From: Collimonas humicola
GTDB taxonomy: Bacteria; Pseudomonadota; Gammaproteobacteria; Burkholderiales; Burkholderiaceae_D
Length of the DNA: 64,000 bases
Direction of reading: 5' to 3'
Assembly (NCBI RefSeq): GCF_018304945.1
Contig: NZ_JAGQEE010000001.1
Location: 372,001-436,000 of the forward strand
The first letter of the stretch is position 1; every line of letters starts with the position of its first letter. The notes under the pieces are model-generated. The model was not told where the DNA came from. It saw only the letters and a list, made by a program, of their open reading frames with translations, and ran no database searches. Below, piece by piece: positions 35,086 through 43,121 of this stretch. The position numbers and the translations under genes were made by a program.

Positions 35086-35346
35086 ATGACACAAGAACGA
35101 GTAACGATTCGTGAAGCCTGCCGGCGCCGCATGCCCTTGGGCGGAGTGGATGCGGAAATGTTGGAGCACGGTCTGACGCAAGTGGAGGCCGAACTTGCGG
35201 CGGCCGCGGAGCGCAATGCCGCGTTGGTCGCTGCGATAACTGGCTTGCTGGAATGCGCCGAGCTGAGCCAGGATGATCTTGAAGGCGATACGCGCTACAT
35301 GATTGAAAACGCACGGACTGCGATTGGAAAGGCGGGTGGAGCATGA
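35086..35346 (+). CDS. Small helical hypothetical protein
   Basis: 86 residues behind GGAGAA. Begins MTQERVTIREACRRRMPLGG; the middle is an Ala/Glu-rich helix (QVEAELAAAAERNAALVAAI). Its stop overlaps the next start as ATGA. Unknown function, first of a run of short coupled genes. Confidence 0.6.
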   Translation: MTQERVTIREACRRRMPLGGVDAEMLEHGLTQVEAELAAAAERNAALVAAITGLLECAELSQDDLEGDTRYMIENARTAIGKAGGA

Positions 35347-35624
35347 ATGTCCCATTGCGCCTTCCCCTAAGAAAGATCGACGGACGCGAATGGATCGAGC
35401 TAATCGATTCAGAAGGCAAATCGGTAGCCGAAGTGACGACGTTTGATCAGCCGGATCAAAAAGCAGAATTCATCCGCCGCACCGTCAGCGTGCATGAGGA
35501 GCTGCTCAAAGCCCTTGAGGCATACACCAATTCGGAATACGCAAAGTCAAGACTCGACGGGACGCTGCTTTCGGCAAATTTTGCACAAGCCATGGCTGCC
35601 CTCGCCAAAGCGGGGGAAGCATGA
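35343..35624 (+). CDS. Small hypothetical protein
   Basis: 93 residues, coupled on both sides. Begins MNVPLRLPLRKIDGREWIEL, a short beta section, followed by helices with HEELLKALEAY and QAMAALAKA. This 'start with a small beta unit then an LLxAL helix' form is common among phage accessory proteins. No function known. Confidence 0.6.
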   Translation: MNVPLRLPLRKIDGREWIELIDSEGKSVAEVTTFDQPDQKAEFIRRTVSVHEELLKALEAYTNSEYAKSRLDGTLLSANFAQAMAALAKAGEA

Positions 35625-35827
35625 GCGCCACCTTGAGCGAGCCAGGCCGCCTCACTTGCTGTTGCTGCGGTAATTACACAACAGGCCGCCAGTGGCATAA
35701 CCGGGACATAGGTTACGGCCTTTGCACCAGCTGCATCGACTACTGCTCACGCGGTGAAAGCACTGAGTCCATGCGCTCCTTGTATGGCGATCGCGGCATC
35801 CACTACGACATTGAAGGTGCTGCATGA
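35621..35827 (+). CDS. Small zinc-ribbon-like protein
   Basis: 68 residues with four cysteines in two pairs (LTCCCCGN and GLCTSCIDYC), suggesting a zinc ribbon. It overlaps its neighbours by 4 nt. May bind nucleic acid or a protein; unproven. Confidence 0.6.
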   Translation: MSATLSEPGRLTCCCCGNYTTGRQWHNRDIGYGLCTSCIDYCSRGESTESMRSLYGDRGIHYDIEGAA

Positions 35828-36045
35828 GAGCTTATTTTTCCATCGCCGCCATCGCTGCATTCACGCTCATCGTCTTGACGGTCATTCGCGCCGCCCTTGT
35901 GGCCGACGCCGACATTGAGCGCGACATTCAGACCCAGCGCGCGCAATTGTGCGCCGCCGACGGCTGGCCGGCGGACGCCAAGGCAGCATACGAACGCGCT
36001 TGCCGGGGCGAGTTGCGCCAACCAACAACACTTTCACGGAGGTGA
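35824..36045 (+). CDS. Small membrane protein
   Basis: 73 residues with an N-terminal hydrophobic helix (FSIAAIAAFTLIVLTVIRAALV, residues 4-25) and a soluble C-terminal tail containing two cysteines. The tail probably faces the periplasm. Coupled to the zinc-ribbon gene. Possible superinfection or host-envelope function; unknown. Confidence 0.6.
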   Translation: MRAYFSIAAIAAFTLIVLTVIRAALVADADIERDIQTQRAQLCAADGWPADAKAAYERACRGELRQPTTLSRR

Positions 36046-36047
36046 AT

Positions 36048-36254
36048 ATGGCGACCGAAGCCCAAAAAATAATGCAGGCAAACCGCGAGGGGGTTGCGTT
36101 CGGCATGGTCGAGGGTGCAGCGCAAATGCGGCGCCGGATGTATGCGCTATTCCACGACTGCGGCATTGCTATGTCGCCAGAGGCCCAGCGATTCCTCGAA
36201 CTGGCCGAGAGGATCGAAATCCTTCCTATCCAGAAGCTGCGGGTGGCGGCATGA
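36048..36254 (+). CDS. Small hypothetical protein
   Basis: 68 residues from the ATG at 36,048 (GGAGGT upstream). It starts MATEAQKIMQANREGVAFGM and is largely helical and Met/Arg-rich. Overlaps the next start by 4 nt. No family recognised. Confidence 0.55.
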   Translation: MATEAQKIMQANREGVAFGMVEGAAQMRRRMYALFHDCGIAMSPEAQRFLELAERIEILPIQKLRVAA

Positions 36255-36442
36255 ACACCAGGCCGAACCATGATCCCGAAAAGGTGCTGGCCCACTACCA
36301 GGGCTTGCTTGAAATTGTGTGCGCGCTGGCCGGTATGGAGAAGTTGAAGGAACTCCTTGCCACCCAGCGCGACGGCGGCCCCGCGCCGACCTACGCCCAA
36401 CTTGCTGAAATTGCTTACGGAAAATCCAAAAATGAAAATTGA
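36251..36442 (+). CDS. Small hypothetical protein
   Basis: 63 residues, starts in the stop of the preceding gene and overlaps the methyltransferase start by 11 nt. Begins MNTRPNHDPEKVLAHYQGLL; helical. Unknown function. Confidence 0.5.
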   Translation: MNTRPNHDPEKVLAHYQGLLEIVCALAGMEKLKELLATQRDGGPAPTYAQLAEIAYGKSKNEN

Positions 36443-37184
36443 TGATGAAGTGCTCAACGTGTTGAGCAACAGCACCTCTGACGGCTACCAGTTGCGACTG
36501 CCGGATTACCTCAATCGCCAGCTGTACCTGCGCACCAATGTCGTGTTGGAGGCCGCGGGTGGCATGTGGAACCGGAAAGCCAAGGCGCATTGCTTCAGCG
36601 TTCCTGCGGCCGACGCAATGGATCAGATCATTTTGACTGGCGAGGTAACTGTGCCGCAGGATTTCGGATATTTCCCTACACCGTACCCGGTTGTGATGAA
36701 GCTATTGCAGCGCGCCGAAATCCACTGCAGGCACCGGGCACTTGAGCCGAGCGCAGGTCGTGGCGCAATTGCCTACGAAGTTGTAAAGCAAGGCGCGTAT
36801 GTTGATTGCATTGAACTGTTGGACAACAACTACGCCGAGCTGTTGAAGATGCACGACGACGGAAATTTGAACGGCGGGATAGTGCAGGGCGATTTCCTGG
36901 CCATTACTCCCTGGCGTAACTATGACCGCGTTGTGATGAATCCGCCGTTTGCAAAGCAAGCCGATATTCACCACGTTTTGCACGCGCTGAAATTTCTCAA
37001 GCCGATCGGGTTGCTGGTTGCCGTCATGTCCGCCGGCGTGTCATTCCGTGACAACAAGCTGACGACCGGGTTCCGCGAACTGGTGCGCGAGCGCGGCGGC
37101 GAGATTGAAGCGCTGCCGGAGGGGTCGTTCAAGGCGTCCGGCACGGGCGTCAACACAGTAATTGTCACTATACCGGGGGCATAA
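36432..37184 (+). CDS. SAM-dependent DNA methyltransferase
   Basis: 250 residues from the ATG at 36,432. Motif I for SAM binding is RALEPSAGRGAIAYEVV (about 97) and the catalytic motif IV is VVMNPPFAK (about 168), the NPPF form of N6-adenine or N4-cytosine enzymes. The N-terminal 80 residues lack a clear target-recognition domain, as in many orphan phage enzymes. It probably protects phage DNA or affects regulation. No restriction partner is adjacent. Confidence 0.85.
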   Translation: MKIDDEVLNVLSNSTSDGYQLRLPDYLNRQLYLRTNVVLEAAGGMWNRKAKAHCFSVPAADAMDQIILTGEVTVPQDFGYFPTPYPVVMKLLQRAEIHCRHRALEPSAGRGAIAYEVVKQGAYVDCIELLDNNYAELLKMHDDGNLNGGIVQGDFLAITPWRNYDRVVMNPPFAKQADIHHVLHALKFLKPIGLLVAVMSAGVSFRDNKLTTGFRELVRERGGEIEALPEGSFKASGTGVNTVIVTIPGA

Positions 37185-37185
37185 A

Positions 37186-37716
37186 ATGCAAATTGAAAAA
37201 TCAATAGTCGCGCAGATAACGATCACCGGCGCCGAGAGGCTTGACCCGATCCGCGTCTGTCTAGAGGACATCGCGCCGAACAAGGGTCGCATCACAATTA
37301 GCTGCTACACGAAGTCATGGACAGCGTACTGGGGCAGCATGGGTGAGCGCACCATTGAGCGGTTCTTCTGCTCATGCAATGAGCATTACATAGCCAAAAA
37401 TCTCGATGTCGGAATCGATGAAACAATCATCGATTCCGAAAGCATTAAGGATGGCTGCAAAAAGCGGGTAATCACCGAGCGCCGGAAGCGCGATATCAGC
37501 AAGGATGACGCGCGCGAGCTGTGCGACGAAATAGAGGATGCGGTCGTGGGCGACGATGGCTGGTCTGATCCTGATTTGATGCAAAAGGTTTTTGGCGACG
37601 AGTGGTGGTACGCACTGCCGACCAAGCCAAATCCAGACTACGCTTACCTTTGCCGGATCATCAATGCGGTGCAGCAGGCCCTAACAAACTCTGCCCAGGC
37701 AAGCGCGATCCACTAA
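37186..37716 (+). CDS. Hypothetical early protein
   Basis: 176 residues from the ATG at 37,186. N-terminal beta section (QIEKSIVAQITITGAERLDPI, 'GRITISCYTKSWTAYWGSMG'), then an acidic helical part with ARELCDEIEDAV and a C-terminal YLCRIINAVQQAL helix. Similar proteins occur beside replication genes in phages. It converges on the next minus-strand gene with overlapping ends. Confidence 0.65.
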   Translation: MQIEKSIVAQITITGAERLDPIRVCLEDIAPNKGRITISCYTKSWTAYWGSMGERTIERFFCSCNEHYIAKNLDVGIDETIIDSESIKDGCKKRVITERRKRDISKDDARELCDEIEDAVVGDDGWSDPDLMQKVFGDEWWYALPTKPNPDYAYLCRIINAVQQALTNSAQASAIH

Positions 37717-38021
37717 ATTTGTGGCAAATCGGCCAAAGTGCGCCCGGCATTGTAGGCAGCATCAACGGTTTCAATTCCTTCTCTGCCGTGCGCGTACACA
37801 ACCAACTGGACCTTCGGGCCTAACACCGTATTACCGCCAACAGGGAAAATGGTGTAAACATCGTCGCCACCCATGACGGCATCCACTACGTCGATCACAG
37901 GAGATTCGGTAGGCTCCTTGGCCCAGGTGTTGGTGGCTGGATTGACTTGCCCCCAACGAACTAGCTCGATACGCCCGTTTTGGGCATTTATCCTCACTCC
38001 GGTAATTGCAAATACTGACAT
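37713..38021 (-). CDS. Hypothetical DUF-type protein
   Basis: 102 residues, beta-rich, MSVFAITGVRINAQNGRIEL with later VVDAVMGGDDVYTIFPVGG. Its end overlaps the previous plus-strand gene by 4 nt. The 'xxGRIExVxWG' and 'G.dvyt.f' pattern is seen in small phage- and plasmid-borne proteins of unknown role. Confidence 0.6.
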   Translation of the reverse strand: MSVFAITGVRINAQNGRIELVRWGQVNPATNTWAKEPTESPVIDVVDAVMGGDDVYTIFPVGGNTVLGPKVQLVVYAHGREGIETVDAAYNAGRTLADLPQI

Positions 38022-38173
38022 GATGATCCCCTAGGTAGGCCGACGATGAAATGACCGGTACAAGCCGCGGCGGGCCGCGACCGCACATGCACAATGTAAG
38101 CCAAATAGTTGCGCTTGCGCAAAGCAAAACAATCGGATACCTTAGTTAATCCACAATAAAAATTGGCTTAACG

Positions 38174-38602
38174 ATGAAAACCGTTCTTGCGCTCGCTCTT
38201 TTTGCTCTGGTGTCCGGCTGCGCCACTACACCAACTCCTGTGGCTGAGGTAAAGCCAATCGCTGCGGATCGTCTGTTGGCACTCCAAGAAAATACAGGTG
38301 CGGCAACAGGCGCCATTGTAGTGACGCGCGACGTTGGTTTCATCAATAGCGCCTGCTACTCTGCGGTCCACATAAACGGGACGCTGGCAGCTCGTTTTGC
38401 GAGCGGCGAAACGGCGCGCTTCCTTCTGCCTCCCGGCGACGTACTGCTGCGGGTTGGGCGCGACCCACAAGGAAAAGGCCTTTGCGGCCTAGATAAAGAA
38501 AGGTGGACACAGCGAGAAACTGTTTTGCGACAGAATGAAGTCAAACATTTTCGCCTAACCACCGACTCGAACGGAAATTTTGACATTGTGCGGGGTGATT
38601 AA
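38174..38602 (+). CDS. Predicted lipoprotein
   Basis: 142 residues with a lipoprotein signal: hydrophobic MKTVLALALFALVSGC, lipobox LVSGC with Cys 17. The mature part is a small beta domain (IVVTRDVGFINSACYSAV, then LPPGDVLLRVGRDPQ). Prophage lipoproteins often alter the envelope to exclude other phages. It lies alone between divergent and convergent minus-strand genes, so it probably has its own promoter in the 150-bp gap upstream. Confidence 0.75.
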   Translation: MKTVLALALFALVSGCATTPTPVAEVKPIAADRLLALQENTGAATGAIVVTRDVGFINSACYSAVHINGTLAARFASGETARFLLPPGDVLLRVGRDPQGKGLCGLDKERWTQRETVLRQNEVKHFRLTTDSNGNFDIVRGD

Positions 38603-38626
38603 TAGTCGAAACCACCCATGCCACAA

Positions 38627-38690
38627 CGCGCTCGATTGATCTGGAGCTTCCTCTCCGGTTATCACCAGGTCAACCGAGCGCGGTTTTTTC
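38627..38690 (+). terminator. Terminator after the lipoprotein gene
   Basis: CGCGCTCG (38,627-38,634) pairs with CGAGCGCG (38,675-38,682), with a smaller GGAG/CTCC hairpin between, followed by a T-run. It separates the lipoprotein gene from the convergent LuxR-type gene. Confidence 0.5.
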
Positions 38691-38700
38691 CTCATATGCT

Positions 38701-39300
38701 CTACCTGAGCAATCCCAAAGACAGCGCCGTAATGGCCGCCTGCACCATATTAGAAGCCCCCAATTTCCTAATCACGCTCGACCATCGATGCGCAGTCGTG
38801 CGTTCCGATACGTTGGTGATCATCGATATTTCCCACGCAGTTTTACCCTTGGCAGCCCAGTGAAGAATCTCGCGCTCGCCGTCAGTCAATATCGCTCGCT
38901 TGGCGATCGACAGTTCTGAATGTGCGTTGAGCCTGTCGTGCGGCGGCCGGAAAAATGTTTTGATCCAGGCGGAGACAAGCCGGCGCGTGCGCGCCAGGCC
39001 GTAGTCGCCCCCGGCACCGGTGACTAGCATCAAATTTGTTCTGATGCTGGGCGCCACGATCATGATCAGCTTGGTCCCGCCGTGGACGTACCAGTCGAAC
39101 TCGATGTCGAGGCCCGGCACCCCTTCGCTGGCGAGTTTGCAAAAGCCGGCCAGTTGAGCTGGGAGGGTCTGTTTCAGAAGGTCGCGGAGAAGGTCCGCAT
39201 CGGCGTTCGCAATGAGCTGTTTGAAGGGCAGTTCCCTGAAAGCGGAAAGCTGCAAGCGGAAATATCCGTCGGGGCTGATCCTGATGGCCGAGATATTCAC
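38701..39300 (-). CDS. LuxR-type regulator
   Basis: 199 residues, start GTG with weak ribosome site. The C-terminal 65 residues are a LuxR helix-turn-helix (LTDGEREILHWAAKGKTAWEISMITNVSERTTAHRWSSVIRKLG). The N-terminal 130 residues are shorter than a typical autoinducer-binding domain and the 'WxxxYDYW' residues of AHL receptors are not evident, although FDWYVHGGTKLIMI is vaguely similar. It may respond to another ligand or act without one. A repeat shared with the Arc-like gene lies in its promoter region. Confidence 0.78.
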   Translation of the reverse strand: MNISAIRISPDGYFRLQLSAFRELPFKQLIANADADLLRDLLKQTLPAQLAGFCKLASEGVPGLDIEFDWYVHGGTKLIMIVAPSIRTNLMLVTGAGGDYGLARTRRLVSAWIKTFFRPPHDRLNAHSELSIAKRAILTDGEREILHWAAKGKTAWEISMITNVSERTTAHRWSSVIRKLGASNMVQAAITALSLGLLR

Positions 39301-39323
39301 GATTTACTCTACTCACAAGCGAC

Positions 39324-39342
39324 AGCTACAGCATGAAGCTAT
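39324..39342. repeat. 19-bp repeat, copy 1 (upstream of luxR-like gene)
   Basis: AGCTACAGCATGAAGCTAT, identical to 39,640-39,658. It contains an inverted pair AGCT-N9-AGCT and lies between the Arc-like stop and the LuxR-type start. A likely operator of the Arc-like protein. Confidence 0.65.
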
Positions 39343-39376
39343 TTCCTTGTGAGCGCAAGCGCGGCGCGGCCCTGGC

Positions 39377-39604
39377 CTACTTTGACGAGCTGACTATCTC
39401 CAGTATTTTTTGCGTTGCGGCAAGTATTTCATCCGTCTTATCCGGGCCGAACGATTGCTGTAGGCGAACGCAAATCTCTGCGTTCATTGAGCGGCCGGAC
39501 TCTTCCATCGCGGCCTCGATCATGCCCCGCAAATCAGGCTGCATCCGCAAGCCGAAGGGCACTATGTTTGTTGTTTTTGGGCGAACAGGCTCGTATTTCT
39601 TCAT
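39377..39604 (-). CDS. Arc-like ribbon-helix-helix repressor
   Basis: 75 residues from the ATG at 39,602-39,604; an ATG at 39,637 would add 11 residues. The central NIVPFGLRMQPDLRGMIEAAMEESGRSMNAEICVRLQQSF is an Arc/MetJ-type ribbon-helix-helix ('f.lR.p.el...i...A...gRSmN.ei...L...'). The C-terminal 30 residues are a short helix. Identical 19-bp repeats lie before and after the gene, suggesting autoregulation and control of the LuxR-type gene. Small regulators of this type help manage lysis-lysogeny or immunity. Confidence 0.8.
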   Translation of the reverse strand: MKKYEPVRPKTTNIVPFGLRMQPDLRGMIEAAMEESGRSMNAEICVRLQQSFGPDKTDEILAATQKILEIVSSSK

Positions 39605-39639
39605 GCGACATAGTGTACGAAAGAACCATTTCACCATGT

Positions 39640-39658
39640 AGCTACAGCATGAAGCTAT
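39640..39658. repeat. 19-bp repeat, copy 2 (upstream of arc-like gene)
   Basis: Second identical copy of AGCTACAGCATGAAGCTAT; with the preceding T it forms TAGCT-N9-AGCTA, a complete palindrome. It lies directly before the Arc-like gene. Confidence 0.65.
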
Positions 39659-39694
39659 GGACGAATTGCCAACATCACATCAGGGAAAAGTTGT

Positions 39695-39716
39695 CAAGTG
39701 TACTTTTCTACACTTG
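39695..39716. promoter_or_regulatory. Palindrome overlapping a TTGACA -35-like box
   Basis: CAAGTGT-N8-ACACTTG, perfect 7-bp arms. On the minus strand its downstream arm runs into TTGACA, a consensus -35 pointing toward the Arc-like gene. Likely an operator unrelated in sequence to the CTACC series. Confidence 0.55.
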
Positions 39717-39861
39717 CCGGTTTGTTACTGTGCGGCCATAGTTGAATTCCGACAACGAAATGCACCGATCCCGATCCAATGAAGTCCAATGCAGCGCGTC
39801 ACACCTATTCGGTAGCGCAATCACAATTCATATCCGGCACCCGAATAGATGTCCGCGACCC

Positions 39862-40266
39862 TTACTTTGCTTCCTTTTTGGGAGCGTCCTTGGACGCGGG
39901 GACATATCTCTCGGTCATATATCGCATCAATACCGCGCGCACAGCCTCCGGGTCATCCATATACAACTTCATGGCAAGGGCGCCAAACTCACGCGCCGCC
40001 GTGTCCATATGAACGGCGCCGGACAAGTGATCAACATCCATCCAGTCGGCCGGTAGCTTAAGTGCGCTTTCCAGCTGGCGCGCAGTCGCGTGCCCCATGG
40101 ACTTACGCTTGTTTTTGATGTGAGACAGATACGCAGGTGAGAGTCCTACTGACTCAGCAAAGCGAGCCAGCGCACCCCGTTCAGGGAGGCCCTGTGCGGC
40201 TTCCTTCTGATCAAAGCGTTTCATCAGCTCACCCAGGTTTCTCAATCTAATTTCGGTGATGTTCAT
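39862..40266 (-). CDS. Xre-family phage repressor
   Basis: 134 residues. Residues 15-70 are a helix-turn-helix of the Xre/Cro-CI group (ERGALARFAESVGLSPAYLSHIKNKRKSMGHATARQLESAL). The C-terminal 60 residues (AAREFGALAMKLYMDDPEAVRAVLMRY) are a helical dimerisation-like domain, and no LexA-type protease domain is present, so induction would not follow the LexA/CI self-cleavage route. It is divergent from the early gene at 40,468 in a switch arrangement and is the leading candidate to bind the CTACC/GGTAG sites. Confidence 0.8.
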   Translation of the reverse strand: MNITEIRLRNLGELMKRFDQKEAAQGLPERGALARFAESVGLSPAYLSHIKNKRKSMGHATARQLESALKLPADWMDVDHLSGAVHMDTAAREFGALAMKLYMDDPEAVRAVLMRYMTERYVPASKDAPKKEAK

Positions 40267-40467
40267 TCAGCGCCTCTCATGGATTATCGCGTATATCGTA
40301 TTTGACTAGCTAAATAGTAGCAGAAATCACTTTTAAGACAAATAAAACGCGAATGAATTATCGTTTGTCGCGATTCGTTGTTGCCAGTTACAAACTGAAG
40401 AACTACCATAAAGGTATTCGATTAAACAAATCGGACTTCAAGTTAGTTAAATCAACGAAGGGAAGAA
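40267..40467. promoter_or_regulatory. Divergent control region between repressor and early gene
   Basis: 200 bp without genes. It holds a degenerate palindrome CTAGC-TAAAT-AGTAG (40,306-40,320) on the repressor side and CTACC-ATAAA-GGTAT (40,403-40,417) on the early-gene side. A -10-like GATAAT (minus strand, near 40,285) points to the repressor gene. Two sites of different strength would suit a lysogeny switch. Confidence 0.6.
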
Positions 40468-40857
40468 ATGAGAAAAGCAAAAGTAGCAACCACGACCACG
40501 ACGCACGATATCAACAGCCTCGGCCTGCATGCCTGGTGGGATATCGTTGGAACGGAAAAGGTTCAAGAGGTGTGCAAGCAAGCCGGCATCCTGTTTTCCT
40601 ACTTCAAAATGATGGCGTACTACACGAAAAGTTGCACACCAACCACGTTCGAAAAAATCGAAGCTGCAGCAAAAATAATTACCCCCGAAGTCCTCCCTGA
40701 TTACGAGACCTGCACCCGCCAATCGGTTCGCATCGCCGCCAAAGCGGCGCGCCTGATCGCAAAAAACGCGCCGAGGATTGCTGAGCAACAGGCCGCCGCC
40801 GAGCGCGCAGCCCAAAAGCAAAAGCAGTCGCTGCCAACTCCCCACCAATCAGCATAA
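40468..40857 (+). CDS. Small Cro-like early protein
   Basis: 129 residues. Residues 18-65 (HAWWDIVGTEKVQEVCKQAGILFSYFKMMAYY) have a helix-turn-helix appearance, and the C-terminal half is a basic Ala/Gln/Lys helix. Position opposite the Xre repressor is that of Cro or CII proteins, but homology is not evident. It may bind the same operators. Confidence 0.6.
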   Translation: MRKAKVATTTTTHDINSLGLHAWWDIVGTEKVQEVCKQAGILFSYFKMMAYYTKSCTPTTFEKIEAAAKIITPEVLPDYETCTRQSVRIAAKAARLIAKNAPRIAEQQAAAERAAQKQKQSLPTPHQSA

Positions 40858-40881
40858 CCCCGGTAGCCGAAGGCAAATCCA

Positions 40882-41655
40882 ATGGCTAATCATCCTTGGT
40901 TCAGAGTATGGACGGAAATGATAAATGATCCCAAGTGGCGCACGATCGCTCGTATCTCGCAGCAAAAAATCGGAGACGTGATCGCGGTGTACGTGCACAT
41001 GATGACATGCGCATCGAACGCAACCGAACGCGGCCGAACGGAAGGCTGGTGCGATGAAGATGTCGCCACCGCACTCGATATCGATACCGATCAGGTAGCG
41101 GCAATCTGCCAGGCAATGCAGGGTCGGGTTTTGGACGGCGATCGCCTCGCCGGATGGGAAAAGCGCCAGCCACTGCGGGAGGATGGCTCTGCTAGTCGCT
41201 CAAAAGAGTGGCGCGAAGCCCAAAAAGCACAAAACCGAACGCAACCGAACGCAACCGAACGCACTGAAACGCTAGAGAAGAGTAGAGAAGAAGAGACAAA
41301 GAAGAGAACTAGAAAAACAAAGGCAGCATCGCCTTCGGCAATGCCTGATGTTCTGCCCGACTGGTTGCCTTTGAAGCCGTGGAACGACTTTCTAGCGATG
41401 CGCCAGAAAATCAAGAAACCGGTTACCGAGCAAGGCATCCCGCTGGCGATCAAGAAACTGGGCGAACTCATGGCTGCCGGCCACGATCCGCAGGCGGTTC
41501 TGGAAAACTCCACGATGAACAGCTATTTGGGCCTGTTTCCGCCGCCGGCACCGCATCGGCCTGCAAGCGGGGTTGGTGTTGACGTTGGGCTTGGGCCGGC
41601 CGGCCAGGCGACCGCCGCCGCCGCACTGGAATGGTTAGACGGTGGTACACCATGA
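40882..41655 (+). CDS. Replication initiation protein (O-like)
   Basis: 257 residues. The N-terminal domain (NHPWFRVWTEMINDPKWRTIARISQQKIGDVIAVYVHMM) resembles phage replication proteins with a winged-helix start, followed by a charged linker rich in Glu/Thr/Lys (EKSREEETKKRTRKTK) and a C-terminal part with WNDFLAMRQKIKKPVTEQ. Its stop overlaps the next start. The tandem pair occupies the O-P position of lambdoid phages. The origin may lie in the linker-coding region, but no iterons were noted. Confidence 0.75.
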   Translation: MANHPWFRVWTEMINDPKWRTIARISQQKIGDVIAVYVHMMTCASNATERGRTEGWCDEDVATALDIDTDQVAAICQAMQGRVLDGDRLAGWEKRQPLREDGSASRSKEWREAQKAQNRTQPNATERTETLEKSREEETKKRTRKTKAASPSAMPDVLPDWLPLKPWNDFLAMRQKIKKPVTEQGIPLAIKKLGELMAAGHDPQAVLENSTMNSYLGLFPPPAPHRPASGVGVDVGLGPAGQATAAAALEWLDGGTP

Positions 41656-42287
41656 CCGAATCCGACCGCGGCAAATTCGCCGCCATGTTGACCGGCACCG
41701 CCGACTACTACCGCACCAAGCTGTCGAAATTCACGATCGAGATTTACTGGAAGGGATTGCATCGGTTCGATATCGATGCAATCGAGACAGCCATCCAGCG
41801 CCACATCTCCCGCGCCGACAAAGAGGCGGCGTTCATGCCAAAGGTGAACGACCTGACGATCATGCTGGAAGGCCGCACCGGCGACCAATCGGCCGTGGCC
41901 TGGTCGAAGGTGGATCACGCGTTGCGGAGCGTAGGCACCTGGGAAGATGTCGTTTTCGATGACGCGCTGATTCACCGGGTCATCGAAGAAATGGGCGGGT
42001 GGGTGTGGTTCGGCACCAAGGACGAGCGCGACTGGCCTTTCATCGCCAAGGAATTCCAGACGCGCTACCAGGGCTACCGCATGCGCAGCGAGACACCGGA
42101 TTATCAGCCGGTCCTGGTTGGCATCGCGAATAGCCAAAACGGTCAGAGCGGAGTGGCGATACAGCCGCCCGTCTTGGTCGGCAACAAGGCGCTCTGCCAG
42201 CAGGTTCTTCTTTGCGGCGGCGGCGCTCCAATCATCGGCATCACGCGCAACGTGACTGCTGGTCTCAACGTAAAACGACTCAAATAA
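41652..42287 (+). CDS. Replication protein P-like helicase loader
   Basis: 211 residues from the ATG at 41,652 (ATGA with O-like stop). It reads DRGKFAAMLTGTADYYRTKLSKFTIEIYWKGL...FDIDAIETAIQRHI, a pattern found in phage proteins next to O-like initiators (DUF6475-type). It likely recruits the host helicase. No Walker motif is present. Confidence 0.7.
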   Translation: MTESDRGKFAAMLTGTADYYRTKLSKFTIEIYWKGLHRFDIDAIETAIQRHISRADKEAAFMPKVNDLTIMLEGRTGDQSAVAWSKVDHALRSVGTWEDVVFDDALIHRVIEEMGGWVWFGTKDERDWPFIAKEFQTRYQGYRMRSETPDYQPVLVGIANSQNGQSGVAIQPPVLVGNKALCQQVLLCGGGAPIIGITRNVTAGLNVKRLK

Positions 42288-42296
42288 AAGGGAAAA

Positions 42297-42743
42297 ATGA
42301 GCGAACTCACACCGGCGTTCCAGGGGGAACTGATGCTGGCAAATTGGAAGGAAACACATTCCGGCGGCGCCACTGTCACATTCATGTTGGCGGACAAGGG
42401 CGATCTTGACCTGTTCCGCCACCTCACAGTCAAGAAGGCAAACATGGCTGGCCAGCGCTTCATGGCGGTGCTGGTCGAAATCAACGACGACGAAAAGCCA
42501 GTTACGCAAAAGCTGTCGCAGCAGGCGGCACTGATGTGCAAATCGTTGGGCTTTCAGCAGTTCGTTGAGTACAAGTCCGGCTACCAGTTGGAAGGCACGG
42601 CGGCACGGGAGAAGATGGCCGCCGATTTTGTCCGGTCGTTCTGCGGCGTGGAAAGTCGCTCAGAACTCGATAGCGCCGGCCGCGCCGGCATGCTCTACCA
42701 GCAGCTGCTCGCAGATTACCGCAGCTACTCGATCAACCTGTGA
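42297..42743 (+). CDS. Hypothetical protein of the replication cluster
   Basis: 148 residues: SELTPAFQGELMLANWKETHSGGATVTFMLAD and FMAVLVEINDDEKPV. The first 65 residues look like a beta domain that could bind DNA or protein, the rest is helical. Similar proteins sit between replication and recombination genes of betaproteobacterial phages. Function unknown. Confidence 0.65.
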   Translation: MSELTPAFQGELMLANWKETHSGGATVTFMLADKGDLDLFRHLTVKKANMAGQRFMAVLVEINDDEKPVTQKLSQQAALMCKSLGFQQFVEYKSGYQLEGTAAREKMAADFVRSFCGVESRSELDSAGRAGMLYQQLLADYRSYSINL

Positions 42744-42749
42744 GGTCAT

Positions 42750-43121
42750 ATGAAAATTCCAAACAAAGGCACTTCCAAGTACGTGATCTGCGAGTTGATT
42801 TATCTGAACACGTCGCTCACAGCTGATCAGCTCAAGAGCTTCATCGAAGCCTTCACGAAAAAGACGGTGGAGACGTCAATCGAAAGCATGCTGGACGAAT
42901 GTACCATCGTCCGTGTCGGTGAGCAGCTGCTCAACTGCGACAGCATCCGCCGCCACTTCAACGCGTTGCATACGAAAGCGAAGCCGGTCGACCCCAGCGC
43001 CATTGCTCCATCCCGAACGCCGCCAGTGTTCCGGCCGCTCCAAAGCAAATATATGCCTTCGCTTGATGGCCGCCGCGAAGGAAGCGGTGAGTTTCGCAAA
43101 ATTAAGAGTCGCCACGTATGA
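42750..43121 (+). CDS. Winged-helix-like hypothetical protein
   Basis: 123 residues. The first 75 residues (NKGTSKYVICELIYLNTSLTADQLKSFIEAFTKKTVETSIESML) have winged-helix character; the C-terminus is basic and disordered (LDGRREGSGEFRKIKSRHV). Overlaps the next start by 4 nt. Possibly DNA-binding. Confidence 0.6.
   Translation: MKIPNKGTSKYVICELIYLNTSLTADQLKSFIEAFTKKTVETSIESMLDECTIVRVGEQLLNCDSIRRHFNALHTKAKPVDPSAIAPSRTPPVFRPLQSKYMPSLDGRREGSGEFRKIKSRHV

Noticed and set aside
41523-42509. 328-codon minus-strand frame across replication genes
   Set aside because: Crosses three coupled plus-strand genes; composition is that of an antisense frame.
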